Assembly: GCF_001787335.1 (NCBI RefSeq)
Contig: NZ_CP014674.1
Span: 1,833,501 to 1,897,500 of the forward strand
Length of the DNA: 64,000 nucleotides
Direction: 5' to 3'
From: Kozakia baliensis
Lineage (GTDB): Bacteria; Pseudomonadota; Alphaproteobacteria; Acetobacterales; Acetobacteraceae
Positions 9,244 to 17,083 of the stretch are shown here, in pieces. Under the pieces are notes generated by a model. It saw only the letters and a list, made by a program, of their open reading frames with translations. It made no database searches and was not told where the DNA came from. The position numbers and the translations under genes are program-made. Numbering within the stretch: the stretch's first letter is position 1; each line of letters opens with the position of its first letter.

Positions 9244-9277
9244 GAAAAGGAGCGCACCAAAGAAAGCGCTCCTTTTC
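9244..9277 (-). terminator. Intrinsic terminator after the kinase-dehydrogenase-aldolase operon
   Basis: A perfect 12-base stem, GAAAAGGAGCGC paired with GCGCTCCTTTTC, is separated by a 10-base loop. Read on the minus strand it is followed by a T-rich tail. It lies about 50 bases beyond the end of the aldolase-like gene and separates the two minus-strand operons of the locus. Confidence 0.85.
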
Positions 9278-9323
9278 ACAAACATAACATCTCTGTGGGA
9301 TTTTTTTTTTGCTCCAGGCCCCG

Positions 9324-10286
9324 TTACTGGAGAACCGGATCAGTAATTTGCAAATCCACTTCGCTTCTGTAAAGCGCCCCACCCAAACGGCGCGCCAATC
9401 CATCGTGATAGAAATGTGTCGCTTCTAACGGGCTCAGTTCGCCATCCGTCACAAGGCGCATTGCTTGCACCAATAAAAGCGAATCTTCCGCATCGACTAT
9501 TTTGCGTCCGAACAATGCTGCACGTGCACCGCATCGTTGAGCTTGCGCTAATAGCTCGAAGCAATCGCGCGTGGTGCCGCTGCTGCCCCCCATAATCCCC
9601 ACCACCATCTTTGGATCATAGGCACAAAGCTCACTTAAAGCGTCCTGCCCATTAAACGCGACCTTCAAAAAGGCAGGACGCTCCTCCCGGCGTAAACCCG
9701 CCAAGCCACGCGCAATCATATCATTGACGAAAAAACCCGCATCTTCACGCGCAATCCGCCCTTCATTCGGGTTAAACACTTCAAGAAAATAGGAAAACCC
9801 ACACTCCAACGCTTCTTCGCGAAAAATTTTAAAGTGCTCCAATGTGCGCACGTCATGTTCTGCGTCACCATTGAACGTCATGGAATACAGCCCTAGGCCT
9901 GCCTGCGCGCGTGCCAAAGATGCTGAGCGAAAAGGAATAGAGTGTTGGATAGAATAAGAGGCGTTCCGCCCACGCCATAAATCGCTCGTATCGTTCGCGC
10001 GGATGGCAGGCTGAATGTTGCTTCCGGAAAAAACGCCTTCATCCAAAAGCTTTTCAAGGTTGGAGGCGGAAACCAGCATGATATCGACGATATCCTGCCG
10101 GACCACAGCCTTGATATCTTCTAGATAATCCGCGCGCGCCCGGTATCCTGGTAGCCCATCACGCCGCGCGCCCATGGCGCTAATGCCACCCGCCATATCG
10201 GCATCTTTGGCGTCGGCAAGAATGAAATCGCGCCGCGTATCCACTCCCGACCGCATACGCGCGATTTTTTCTCCATAACGGCTCAT
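9324..10286 (-). CDS. Aldolase-fold (DeoC/LacD-like) protein of the tetritol locus
   Basis: 320 residues from the ATG at 10286; a longer upstream reading has no support. I see a (beta/alpha)8-barrel pattern: FFLEVF-like strand SYFLEVFNPNEGRI, a possible Schiff-base lysine in the strand AFLKVAFNG, then VVGIMGGSSGTTRDCFELL and AALFGRKIVDAEDSL, the usual phosphate-binding end of class I aldolase barrels. The best family guess is LacD/DeoC-like. It sits third in the operon with the FGGY kinase and GlpD-like dehydrogenase, 16 bases after the latter. In Brucella this slot is filled by EryC, a racemase of the xylose-isomerase superfamily; this protein does not look like EryC. Its reaction is unknown: a racemase replacement or a tetrulose-phosphate aldolase are both conceivable. 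Confidence 0.75.
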   Translation of the reverse strand: MSRYGEKIARMRSGVDTRRDFILADAKDADMAGGISAMGARRDGLPGYRARADYLEDIKAVVRQDIVDIMLVSASNLEKLLDEGVFSGSNIQPAIRANDTSDLWRGRNASYSIQHSIPFRSASLARAQAGLGLYSMTFNGDAEHDVRTLEHFKIFREEALECGFSYFLEVFNPNEGRIAREDAGFFVNDMIARGLAGLRREERPAFLKVAFNGQDALSELCAYDPKMVVGIMGGSSGTTRDCFELLAQAQRCGARAALFGRKIVDAEDSLLLVQAMRLVTDGELSPLEATHFYHDGLARRLGGALYRSEVDLQITDPVLQ

Positions 10287-10302
10287 CAAACTTTCCTTGG
10301 AT

Positions 10303-12006
10303 TTAAGAGACGCTGAGCGAAAAATCGGGCTTCCACTCGCCTTGTAGATGATGCCGCTCCACCCCTTCACGCCAAGCCGCCGCACATTCCTGCGCCGTTT
10401 CCTCGCGGCTCCATTGCAAGCTGGACGCCACGGCGTCTCCGGCTTCCTTCACGACGTCCGGCGTTAGTTTACCGCAGACAGCGATCGTCGTGCGTCGGAA
10501 CAGGATATCGGAGAGATGACGAACCAACTCGTTTTCCGCGATAAACTGCAACTCCCGCCGCGTGTAGGAAGGAAGTGATTTCAAAGCGGAATCTTCTTCC
10601 TCAGCACAAAATGCCGCAATTTCTTTCGCTAACGTCCCATAGCGCCGTAGCAAATCCTTGCTGCGCTCCGGCGTCAGTTCATAATGCGCTGCCAACCGCG
10701 CCAAATAGGGTGCAGTCTCCTGACGGGATGGATAGTCCCGCCCACCTCCGATGGCACGATTATGCGTGGAGGCCAGCCTTTTGCGCTTCAGGATATTCAA
10801 AATCCTGTCGGCCACTTCTTCGCCCAGACCACGAAAGGTCGTCCATTTGCCGCCTACCAAAGATAGAACGGGCGTCTCCCCCACCCGATCCGTATGAATG
10901 ATATGGTCGCGACTGATGGCGCCGGGATTTTTCGCATTGCTCGCAGGCAGTGGCCGCACGCCGCTATACCGATAAATCACATCCTTGGCCGAAAACGCAA
11001 AGCTCGGAAATAAATCACCTAGCATTTTAAGCATGTATTCCTGTTCTTCGTCAGTACACACCGCTTCGTCAGGATTTTCGATACGGATATCCGTCGAGCC
11101 TACGAGCACATGATCAAAGAACGGATAGGCCAGGCAAATACGCCCATCGGGTGTGCCGAAATACACCATCTTTCCGCACAACGCCCGCAGCAGCTTCGTG
11201 TGTTTCAGGATCAAATGAGACCCTTTAGTGCCGCCGATATACCGCGTCTCCAACCCCAATGTCTCATTGACACGATCGATCCATGCACCACCGGCATTCA
11301 CGACCACACCGGCCTTTACATGCTGCGTTGCCCCTGTCTCCCGGTCTCGGAAACTCAAAGTTCCATCTTTAAATTCTTCTGGCGCCGTATAGGTGAGCGC
11401 CGCGCAATCGAGGCTGGCGCTCAGTCCATCCATCACGCACTCATAGCCCAACCGCTCCGGCTGGCTGATCGCCGCATCGTAATATTGGCCCGTTGCAACG
11501 ACATTCTTCGCCATCGCAGGCCATTGCCGGCGCGTCTTGCGGCGCAAAAACATTTTGTGGCGCGGCATCACGCGCGCTCGGCGACCTAGAAAATCATAGA
11601 TCTGTAGCCCCAACTCGATGACGAGCACCCCGCGATCGGTCATTTTCCCCTCGCGCCCTAGAAAGCGCTTAAGAGAGGGACCGATACCGCCGAACCAAGA
11701 ATGAATCGGCAAAACCGTGGCCAGTGGATGCACTACATGCGGAGCATTTCGCAGCAATAAATTCCGCTCCAGGGTCGATTGCGCCACGAGACGAAATTCA
11801 CCTGTTTCGAGATATTTGATGCCCCCATGAATAAGCCTGGAAGGCGCGGCGGATGCGCCCGCGCAAATATCCTCTCGCTCGATCAGCAGTACTTTGAGTT
11901 GCTGAAGCGCGAGTTCCCGGAACAGCCCCACACCGTTGATCCCGCCACCGATAATGACGACATCAAAATAATCCCCGTCGAAACGAGTTGCCGCACCGAT
12001 ATTCAT
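10303..12006 (-). CDS. GlpD-family FAD-dependent polyol-phosphate dehydrogenase (EryB-like)
   Basis: 567 residues from the ATG at 12006, which overlaps the kinase stop in an ATGA. N-terminal FAD-binding motif VVIIGGGINGVGLFRELALQ, then the DAO-family motif LIHGGIKYLE and the GlpD-type FAD/substrate segment YRYSGVRPLP. The C-terminal domain (about residues 390-520) has the DAO_C-like helical region. Known: GlpD oxidises glycerol 3-phosphate at the membrane and passes electrons to quinone; the relative EryB oxidises L-erythritol 4-phosphate to L-3-tetrulose 4-phosphate. Placement directly after an FGGY kinase suits either glycerol or erythritol use. The adjacent TIM-like and RpiB-like genes favour erythritol. 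Confidence 0.88.
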   Translation of the reverse strand: MNIGAATRFDGDYFDVVIIGGGINGVGLFRELALQQLKVLLIEREDICAGASAAPSRLIHGGIKYLETGEFRLVAQSTLERNLLLRNAPHVVHPLATVLPIHSWFGGIGPSLKRFLGREGKMTDRGVLVIELGLQIYDFLGRRARVMPRHKMFLRRKTRRQWPAMAKNVVATGQYYDAAISQPERLGYECVMDGLSASLDCAALTYTAPEEFKDGTLSFRDRETGATQHVKAGVVVNAGGAWIDRVNETLGLETRYIGGTKGSHLILKHTKLLRALCGKMVYFGTPDGRICLAYPFFDHVLVGSTDIRIENPDEAVCTDEEQEYMLKMLGDLFPSFAFSAKDVIYRYSGVRPLPASNAKNPGAISRDHIIHTDRVGETPVLSLVGGKWTTFRGLGEEVADRILNILKRKRLASTHNRAIGGGRDYPSRQETAPYLARLAAHYELTPERSKDLLRRYGTLAKEIAAFCAEEEDSALKSLPSYTRRELQFIAENELVRHLSDILFRRTTIAVCGKLTPDVVKEAGDAVASSLQWSREETAQECAAAWREGVERHHLQGEWKPDFSLSVS

Positions 12007-13589
12007 TGGTTTGCCTCCGTCAAAACGCTTTCTGAAACCTGCGGCGTCATCGGCACGCCTACGTTCAATTTCGAGGAAGACTGATATTTTCCATCGTAAA
12101 GCCGTGGCCAGAACGGCTGGAGTGCCTGAATCAGATCGACATAATGATGATAAGCCCCATCGTAGAAGCGCATCGCCTCCGGATCGGGTTTGAACGCCCT
12201 GCGCCCCACACATTGCGCAGCGCAAGCCTGCTCCAATTCAGGATATATCCCTACGGAAACAGCCGCCGTGAGGGCCGCCCCTAACGCGCCAGCTTCCCGC
12301 ACTTCCGAAATCTCGACGGACTGACCGAGAATATTCGCGAAAAGCTGCGCGACGCCCGCCTGCCCGCTGCCGCCGCCCGAAACGCCGATCCGATTGACAG
12401 CCCCCGTCCGGCGCAATGCTTCGACATGTTGGCGATGATTGAAAATCGTCCCTTCGACGATCGCCTGCAACAGATCGGTCCGGTCATGCCAGGATTGCAC
12501 GCCGAAAAAGGACGCACTCGCGGGCATTTCATAGGGAGAGCCGAAAAGATAGGGGTGATAGATCGGAACGGCATGGTCATGCCCAGAAGAGAGCAATCGC
12601 GCTTCTACGTCCTTCAGCAGCGCCGCCGCCGCATTGCTCTGATCGGGCAATAATATCTGCGCCATCCATTCCAGATTGCTGGAAGATGCTGGAGAAATCG
12701 CCATGCAGTTCCACAATCCACGCCGATATCCCGCCCGGCATGCCCAGTCATTGCCAACCACTGGCCGGTCTCGGAACACCTCGTTAATCGAAAAGGTTCC
12801 GGCCGTGATCGTCATATCGCCGGCACGCGTATTGCCCAGCCCTACGGCTGCGGACGTAACATCATGCAGCCCCGCCGCAACTGGCGTTCCTGCCAAAAGC
12901 CCGGTTGCCGCTGCGGCTGAAGGCGTTATGACACCAGCCAGATCGCATGAAAGCAGAATTTCCGGCAATGCGCCTCGAATATCGCTCAACCCGAGAAGCG
13001 ATAATATCTGATCGCTATAATCTTGTGTGTGCAGGTCGGTAAATGCCGTGCTGGCTTCGGTCAGATCGGTTGCCACACGCCCCGTTAGGCAGAGCCTGAT
13101 CCAATCTTTCGCGAAAATCACCGAGCCGATAGCATGATAACGTTCTGGCTCATGATCGCGCAGCCAGGCGAGAATCGTCGTAGCGGAATAAGGATAAGGC
13201 CGCTGCCCGGAAATGGGCATCAGTTGATCCAGCAAGCCCTCTTGTTTCCAGCTTTCGTGAACATCGCGTCCACGGCTATCGAGCGACATGATCCCGCGGC
13301 CGAGCGGATTACCGAGACGATCCAGCAAAAACAGCCCGTCGCCATGCGCCGTCACCCCAACGGACGCGATGGAATGCCCATCCAGCTTGGCATCCGCCAA
13401 CGCATCCCGCACCGTGGCCGCCACGGCGCACCATGTCTCGTGCAGATCACGCTCCACATGATGCGGCCGGTCCATATGCTGAACGATTCTCGCTCGCCCG
13501 ATACCCATGATCTGCCCAACAGGTGAGAAAATCACAGCTTTTGTCGTTGTCGAACCGCAGTCTATCCCGAGAATAAAGTTCTGAGGCAT
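12003..13589 (-). CDS. FGGY-family carbohydrate kinase, probable erythritol kinase (EryA-like)
   Basis: 528 residues from the ATG at 13589, which has GGAG eight bases ahead. The N-terminal ATPase domain shows LGIDCGSTTTKAVIF (phosphate-1 loop) and the SLDSRG segment; the C-terminal domain shows IGVSGGGSGQAGVAQLFANILG and REAGALGAALTA, the FGGY C-terminal adenosine site. Known: FGGY kinases phosphorylate glycerol, xylulose, ribulose and erythritol. The divergence from GlpK motifs plus the operon partners make erythritol (or a threitol) the best substrate guess. It is the first gene of a three-gene operon, divergent from the second DeoR regulator. Confidence 0.88.
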   Translation of the reverse strand: MPQNFILGIDCGSTTTKAVIFSPVGQIMGIGRARIVQHMDRPHHVERDLHETWCAVAATVRDALADAKLDGHSIASVGVTAHGDGLFLLDRLGNPLGRGIMSLDSRGRDVHESWKQEGLLDQLMPISGQRPYPYSATTILAWLRDHEPERYHAIGSVIFAKDWIRLCLTGRVATDLTEASTAFTDLHTQDYSDQILSLLGLSDIRGALPEILLSCDLAGVITPSAAAATGLLAGTPVAAGLHDVTSAAVGLGNTRAGDMTITAGTFSINEVFRDRPVVGNDWACRAGYRRGLWNCMAISPASSSNLEWMAQILLPDQSNAAAALLKDVEARLLSSGHDHAVPIYHPYLFGSPYEMPASASFFGVQSWHDRTDLLQAIVEGTIFNHRQHVEALRRTGAVNRIGVSGGGSGQAGVAQLFANILGQSVEISEVREAGALGAALTAAVSVGIYPELEQACAAQCVGRRAFKPDPEAMRFYDGAYHHYVDLIQALQPFWPRLYDGKYQSSSKLNVGVPMTPQVSESVLTEANQ

Positions 13590-13667
13590 CCATACATCTC
13601 CGATGTCTTCAGATTTGAACAGCTGAAGCGATACCAACAACATAAACCGAAAATTATTGGTAACTTT

Positions 13668-13685
13668 ATCACATATTTATGTGAT
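13668..13685. promoter_or_regulatory. Palindromic candidate operator between the kinase operon and deoR2
   Basis: ATCACAT-ATTT-ATGTGAT is an 18-base inverted repeat 79 bases upstream of the kinase start, inside the 344-base AT-rich divergent gap 13590-13933. Its left part recurs at 9177-9187 before the other catabolic operon. The position is right for a repressor site controlling the kinase operon and possibly the divergent regulator. Nothing else of note is visible in the gap except A/T tracts. Confidence 0.45.
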
Positions 13686-13933
13686 ATCGAGCAGAAATGA
13701 ACGGAGCAGGACACCATAAAACGAGGCCGTAACAAAAATCTAACATTGAACTAAATGAATAAAATGTTTTTATATCAATGCTTTAATAATTATAATATCT
13801 CAATCCTGGATATCTCGTAAGTTGCTGAAACAAGTTTGATGAACTAATGTTTCAGACGAACATCCGGTCCAATCGCGACACGATCTACAATACCATGACA
13901 AGACCCAAGAAACAGTGAGGGTAAAATCACACT

Positions 13934-14752
13934 ATGGCTGACGATCTCACAACCCTCATCCAGCCCCATTCCGCCGATTTCGGCAAACGGAAGGATTCCA
14001 AATCCCGCCGGCAGCGAATCCTGGATATGCTTTTCGAAACCGGCACGGCCAGCATCGAGGAACTCTCCGATCTCTTCAGCGTAAGCCGGATGACGATCCA
14101 TCGAGACGCCCACCTGCTGGCCGAGCAAGGGCTGATCAACAAGCTTCATGGAAGCATTTCCCTCAAGAACAAAATCAAGGCTGAGAAAAACGTTGTCTAT
14201 CGTCAGCAACGTGCCGCCGATCAAAAGCGGGAGATCATCAAACACGCGGTTTCCATGATCGAGCCGGAACAGGTGATCATCCTTGATGACTCCACCACGG
14301 TCGCGGAAATGCTGCCTCTGCTGCCTGCCCTTGCCCCGCTCACCATCATCACCAACGCCATGGGCGTCGTGCAGGCGCTCGCGCCCTATCCCGGCCTCAA
14401 ACTCATTTGCCTTGGCGGCGATTATAGCCCCACGCGCAACGCCTTCTTCGGGCTTTTGTGTGAGCAGGCGGCCCAATCCCTCCGCGCCAATACGATGTTT
14501 CTCTCCACGTCCGTTGTGCATAACGGCGTGGCCTTCCAAAACGATCCGGACGTAGTGAAGGTCAAACAAGCTCTTATGCAGATCGCGGACCATTCGGTCC
14601 TGCTGGTCGACAGCACCAAATTTAAAAAGGGCGGTCTGCATCGCCTCGCCTCTCTATCGAAGTTCGACGACGTTCTGACGGACAAGGAACTCAAGCCTGC
14701 CATCCGTCAGAAATTGGCAGAAGCCGCCGTGCCTTTGCACGTCTGTTCCTAA
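13934..14752 (+). CDS. DeoR-family transcriptional regulator (local repressor 2)
   Basis: 272 residues. Helix-turn-helix at about residues 28-75 (IEELSDLFSVSRMTIHRDAHLLAEQGLINKLHG), followed by the DeoRC domain with EQVIILDDSTT, TIITNAMGVVQAL, LICLGGDYSPTRNAFFG and HSVLLVDSTKFKKGG. Motif by motif it matches the regulator at 7.5-8.3 kb, so the two are paralogues. It is divergent from the kinase operon, the classical arrangement for a dedicated repressor that also controls itself. A strong hairpin terminator follows. The long reading frame on the opposite strand is a shadow. Confidence 0.94.
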   Translation: MADDLTTLIQPHSADFGKRKDSKSRRQRILDMLFETGTASIEELSDLFSVSRMTIHRDAHLLAEQGLINKLHGSISLKNKIKAEKNVVYRQQRAADQKREIIKHAVSMIEPEQVIILDDSTTVAEMLPLLPALAPLTIITNAMGVVQALAPYPGLKLICLGGDYSPTRNAFFGLLCEQAAQSLRANTMFLSTSVVHNGVAFQNDPDVVKVKQALMQIADHSVLLVDSTKFKKGGLHRLASLSKFDDVLTDKELKPAIRQKLAEAAVPLHVCS

Positions 14753-14766
14753 CACTTATCCAAAAA

Positions 14767-14806
14767 CGGTGCGCCGCGGTTTGTCCGGCGCACCGCAAGC
14801 GCTTTT
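14767..14806 (+). terminator. Intrinsic terminator after deoR2
   Basis: A ten-base perfect stem, CGGTGCGCCG paired with CGGCGCACCG across a nine-base loop, is followed by GCAAGCGCTTTTTCC. It begins 15 bases after the regulator's stop. Confidence 0.85.
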
Positions 14807-14930
14807 TCCTTCCTAAAAATTCCTCGTATTTTTTTCTTGTCTTGGGGCCGTTTCCAGATATTCTAATTGAGAATGGTTTGCGTTTTCATAACTAGATTGT
14901 TCGCCATATCTGGAGTTCAAAACCGCTGTC

Positions 14931-15884
14931 ATGATGCAGAACCATGAACAAACGGCACAGTGGCATCTCGAACATTCTCGACTTGCCACCCAAATCGCCT
15001 ATCGCGATCCACGCCAATCCTGGCTATCGGCGCTCAATTGCGCCATCGCCCGTTTTCGCACCGTGCGCATTTTATGCATGCATAGCATCGGCACGGAAGC
15101 GCTGCGGCAGTTGCGCAACGAACTGGCGTTCCATCTGATCAAGATCTCCTGCTGGTGGGATATCGATTTTTGTTCCTGCGCCACGCTTGGCCTCGGCAGA
15201 ACAGCGCTTCTCGGGTATGCGTCCGAACATGCTTCTTCTAATATGGAAGACGAAGCGCTGTTGGATGTGCTGAGCAAGCAGGATTATATGCATCGCGGCG
15301 CTAGAGACCATATCCTGGTCATCGCGCAGGAGACCGAACTCCCCTTCACCGCGCTTTATGGCATTGACGGCGGCAAGAGCTTTCGTTTCGGCTGGGTCGG
15401 GGAAGATGGCAAGCCGCATTGGAGCGAGACCAGCTACAACGATTTTATCGGCGCATGGATATCCTCACGTCTTATGGCGAGCCAACAAGACGCCGAACGG
15501 TTTAAGCAGGATGAATGGATCTTCGCGCGCCGTGAACATGGCCAAGCCAGCATCTGGCATCGGCGGCACTTTCATATGCTGGATAATCCCTGCATCCTAC
15601 GCAGCTATGTCGGCGCCGATGCGCAGTATCTCTCTTGCAGATCTACACTTGGAAAAATCGAGTTCGAGCGCATCGTCAACGGCTTGGCTTTTCGCATCGC
15701 GGAGGAGGCTTTCAGATTGGATTTATCAATCCGAAATCTTCTCAAACAAGATAATGCTCTCCCCGCCTCTCTCAAAACTTCCATGCTCATCAAACAGCGC
15801 GCAAGGCAGCATGTCCGCGCGAATGTGGATGTTCCTCAGCAAGCGGAATGTAACTCCATGCTCAATCAACTTTCCGCTTGTTGA
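14931..15884 (+). CDS. Protein of unknown function, 317 residues
   Basis: I do not recognise the family. There is no signal peptide and no clear membrane span. The middle is rich in Trp, Cys and His (ISCWWDIDFCSCATLGLG around residue 68, then SIWHRRHFHMLDNPCILRSYVG near residue 210), and the C-terminal third is helical and basic. GWVGEDGKPHW resembles a sensor-like beta hairpin but is not diagnostic. Codon use matches neighbouring genes, arguing for a real gene. It stands alone between the deoR2 terminator and a convergent lipoprotein gene. The weak GGAG at 14912-14915 lies rather far from the ATG, so translation may be low or start at the second Met. Confidence 0.6.
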   Translation: MMQNHEQTAQWHLEHSRLATQIAYRDPRQSWLSALNCAIARFRTVRILCMHSIGTEALRQLRNELAFHLIKISCWWDIDFCSCATLGLGRTALLGYASEHASSNMEDEALLDVLSKQDYMHRGARDHILVIAQETELPFTALYGIDGGKSFRFGWVGEDGKPHWSETSYNDFIGAWISSRLMASQQDAERFKQDEWIFARREHGQASIWHRRHFHMLDNPCILRSYVGADAQYLSCRSTLGKIEFERIVNGLAFRIAEEAFRLDLSIRNLLKQDNALPASLKTSMLIKQRARQHVRANVDVPQQAECNSMLNQLSAC

Positions 15885-15896
15885 GATGAACTGACT

Positions 15897-16100
15897 TTAC
15901 ATGCCAGCGCCCGGAGCGCCCATCCCACCCTGCCCCATACCGCCGACACCGGTATTTTGGTTCATACCGCCAGGGCGCATGCCGTTATTCTGGGTTGGGT
16001 TCGGCTCATGATAACCTTGAGGCTGGCCTGACGGATGGTTGCAACCGCTCAATGCGGCGATCGAGCCGAAAAGAAGTAACGATTTAACAAAACGAGTCAT
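15897..16100 (-). CDS. Small Gly/Met/Asn-rich lipoprotein
   Basis: 67 residues with a lipoprotein signal (MTRFVKSLLLFGSIAALSGC). After the Cys comes a low-complexity region of Gly, Met, Asn, Gln and Pro with repeats such as GGMNQNTGVGGMGQGGMG. It is predicted to be anchored in the membrane by its N-terminal lipid. No domain is recognisable. It is convergent with the unknown 317-residue gene, 12 bases apart. Confidence 0.65.
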   Translation of the reverse strand: MTRFVKSLLLFGSIAALSGCNHPSGQPQGYHEPNPTQNNGMRPGGMNQNTGVGGMGQGGMGAPGAGM

Positions 16101-16144
16101 GTCTATCTTTTAAACGAACGAAACCGCCTACCATGCCAGCGCTG

Positions 16145-16300
16145 CTATTTCTTATCGGTAGGCGGTACGTCTCCGCGTTCCTGTTCATCAGGAAATCCGG
16201 TTGCATCATCGCCTTCAGGCGGCACATCCGGGCGATCGATAGGTGGCGATGGATATTCCGGAGAGTCCGGCGGGGGATTGGATTTGTCGCGATCCATCAT
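16145..16300 (-). CDS. Very small Pro/Asp-rich protein
   Basis: 51 residues if translation starts at the Met-Met pair at 16300; a 72-residue version from 16363 is less likely because its first part looks untranslated. The sequence is acidic and Pro-rich (DRDKSNPPPDSPEYPSPPIDRP), without signal peptide or membrane span. Disordered small proteins of this kind are common in acetic acid bacteria; no function is known to me. It reads as a real gene only because of its biased composition. Confidence 0.4.
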   Translation of the reverse strand: MMDRDKSNPPPDSPEYPSPPIDRPDVPPEGDDATGFPDEQERGDVPPTDKK

Positions 16301-16484
16301 TTTCTGCACTCCATTCCAATAAGGGGACAAAGCGCAAACTCCCTGACAGTTGCCTTTCAACAAACTCCTTGGAGCGACCAGGAAGAATATAATTTGAAAT
16401 AACTAAAACCCACCACACCTTCTTGTTTTAGCGCTTTGTCATCTCCACCCTCGATGACGCAACCATTCTTCAATGGAGGTAACC

Positions 16485-16865
16485 ATGTCAGACGCAATGC
16501 GAGACCTCACCAACGAAACGCACGATTTGATCGCTTCTGACAAAGTAGAAGGCACAGCCGTTTATTCCCGCATCGGGGAGCGGTTGGGCACGGTCCGTAA
16601 CTTCATGGTTGATAAACAAAGCGGCCATGTCGCTTACGCGGTCATGAGTTTCGGCGGGTTTCTAGGTATTGGCGATAATTATCATCCATTGCCTTGGAAA
16701 ACCCTGCATTACGACCCCAATCAAGGTGGTTACGTTATCGACCTTACGGCAGAGCAGCTTCGTGACTCTCCGCATTTCGATAACGAGGCTTCTCCAGATT
16801 GGAATAATGCGGTGTTTAGCCGGTCGATCGACGAATATTACAATATGCCGGGTTCCATGCCGTAA
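16485..16865 (+). CDS. PRC-barrel domain protein
   Basis: 126 residues. The start is the ATG at 16485, set by a perfect GGAGGT at 16475-16480; the in-frame ATG at 16473 lies upstream of this ribosome site. The PRC-barrel signature is clear: VEGTAVYSRIGERLGTVRNFMVDKQSGHVAYAVMSFGGFLGIG, then YHPLPWKTLHYD and GGYVIDLTAEQLRDSPHF. Known: stand-alone PRC-barrel proteins of this type are widespread in alphaproteobacteria and often stress-induced, with unknown molecular role. Single-gene unit ending at a strong terminator. Confidence 0.9.
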   Translation: MSDAMRDLTNETHDLIASDKVEGTAVYSRIGERLGTVRNFMVDKQSGHVAYAVMSFGGFLGIGDNYHPLPWKTLHYDPNQGGYVIDLTAEQLRDSPHFDNEASPDWNNAVFSRSIDEYYNMPGSMP

Positions 16866-16885
16866 TATTGTAATACATAATAAGG

Positions 16886-16918
16886 AAAAGGCCCGCTCAT
16901 ATAATGGCGGGCCTTTTT
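16886..16918 (+). terminator. Intrinsic terminator
   Basis: Stem AAAGGCCCGC paired with GCGGGCCTTT, loop TCATATAATG, then T's. It ends the PRC-barrel gene. Confidence 0.9.
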
Positions 16919-17083
16919 CAATAACCCAATTTCCAAATTTTCGTGTCGGACCATTTGGCCGTTTTGCATTTCGGCAACGCAACTCAGCTATCATATTTTT
17001 AGTTATCATTCCGATATTTGCGCGCGCCCTTTCCTCGAACGGGCTTTATTTAGAAACACAGATAAAGTCATTTAGGAAATTAG

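Noticed and set aside
10303..13589. A plain glycerol operon (glpK-glpD)
   Set aside because: Kinase motifs diverge from GlpK and there is no GlpF, while tetritol-type isomerases are nearby; kept as an alternative only.
13844..14641. 265-codon open frame on the minus strand across the second DeoR gene
   Set aside because: The plus strand has clear DeoR motifs; the minus frame is a low-complexity shadow without homology.
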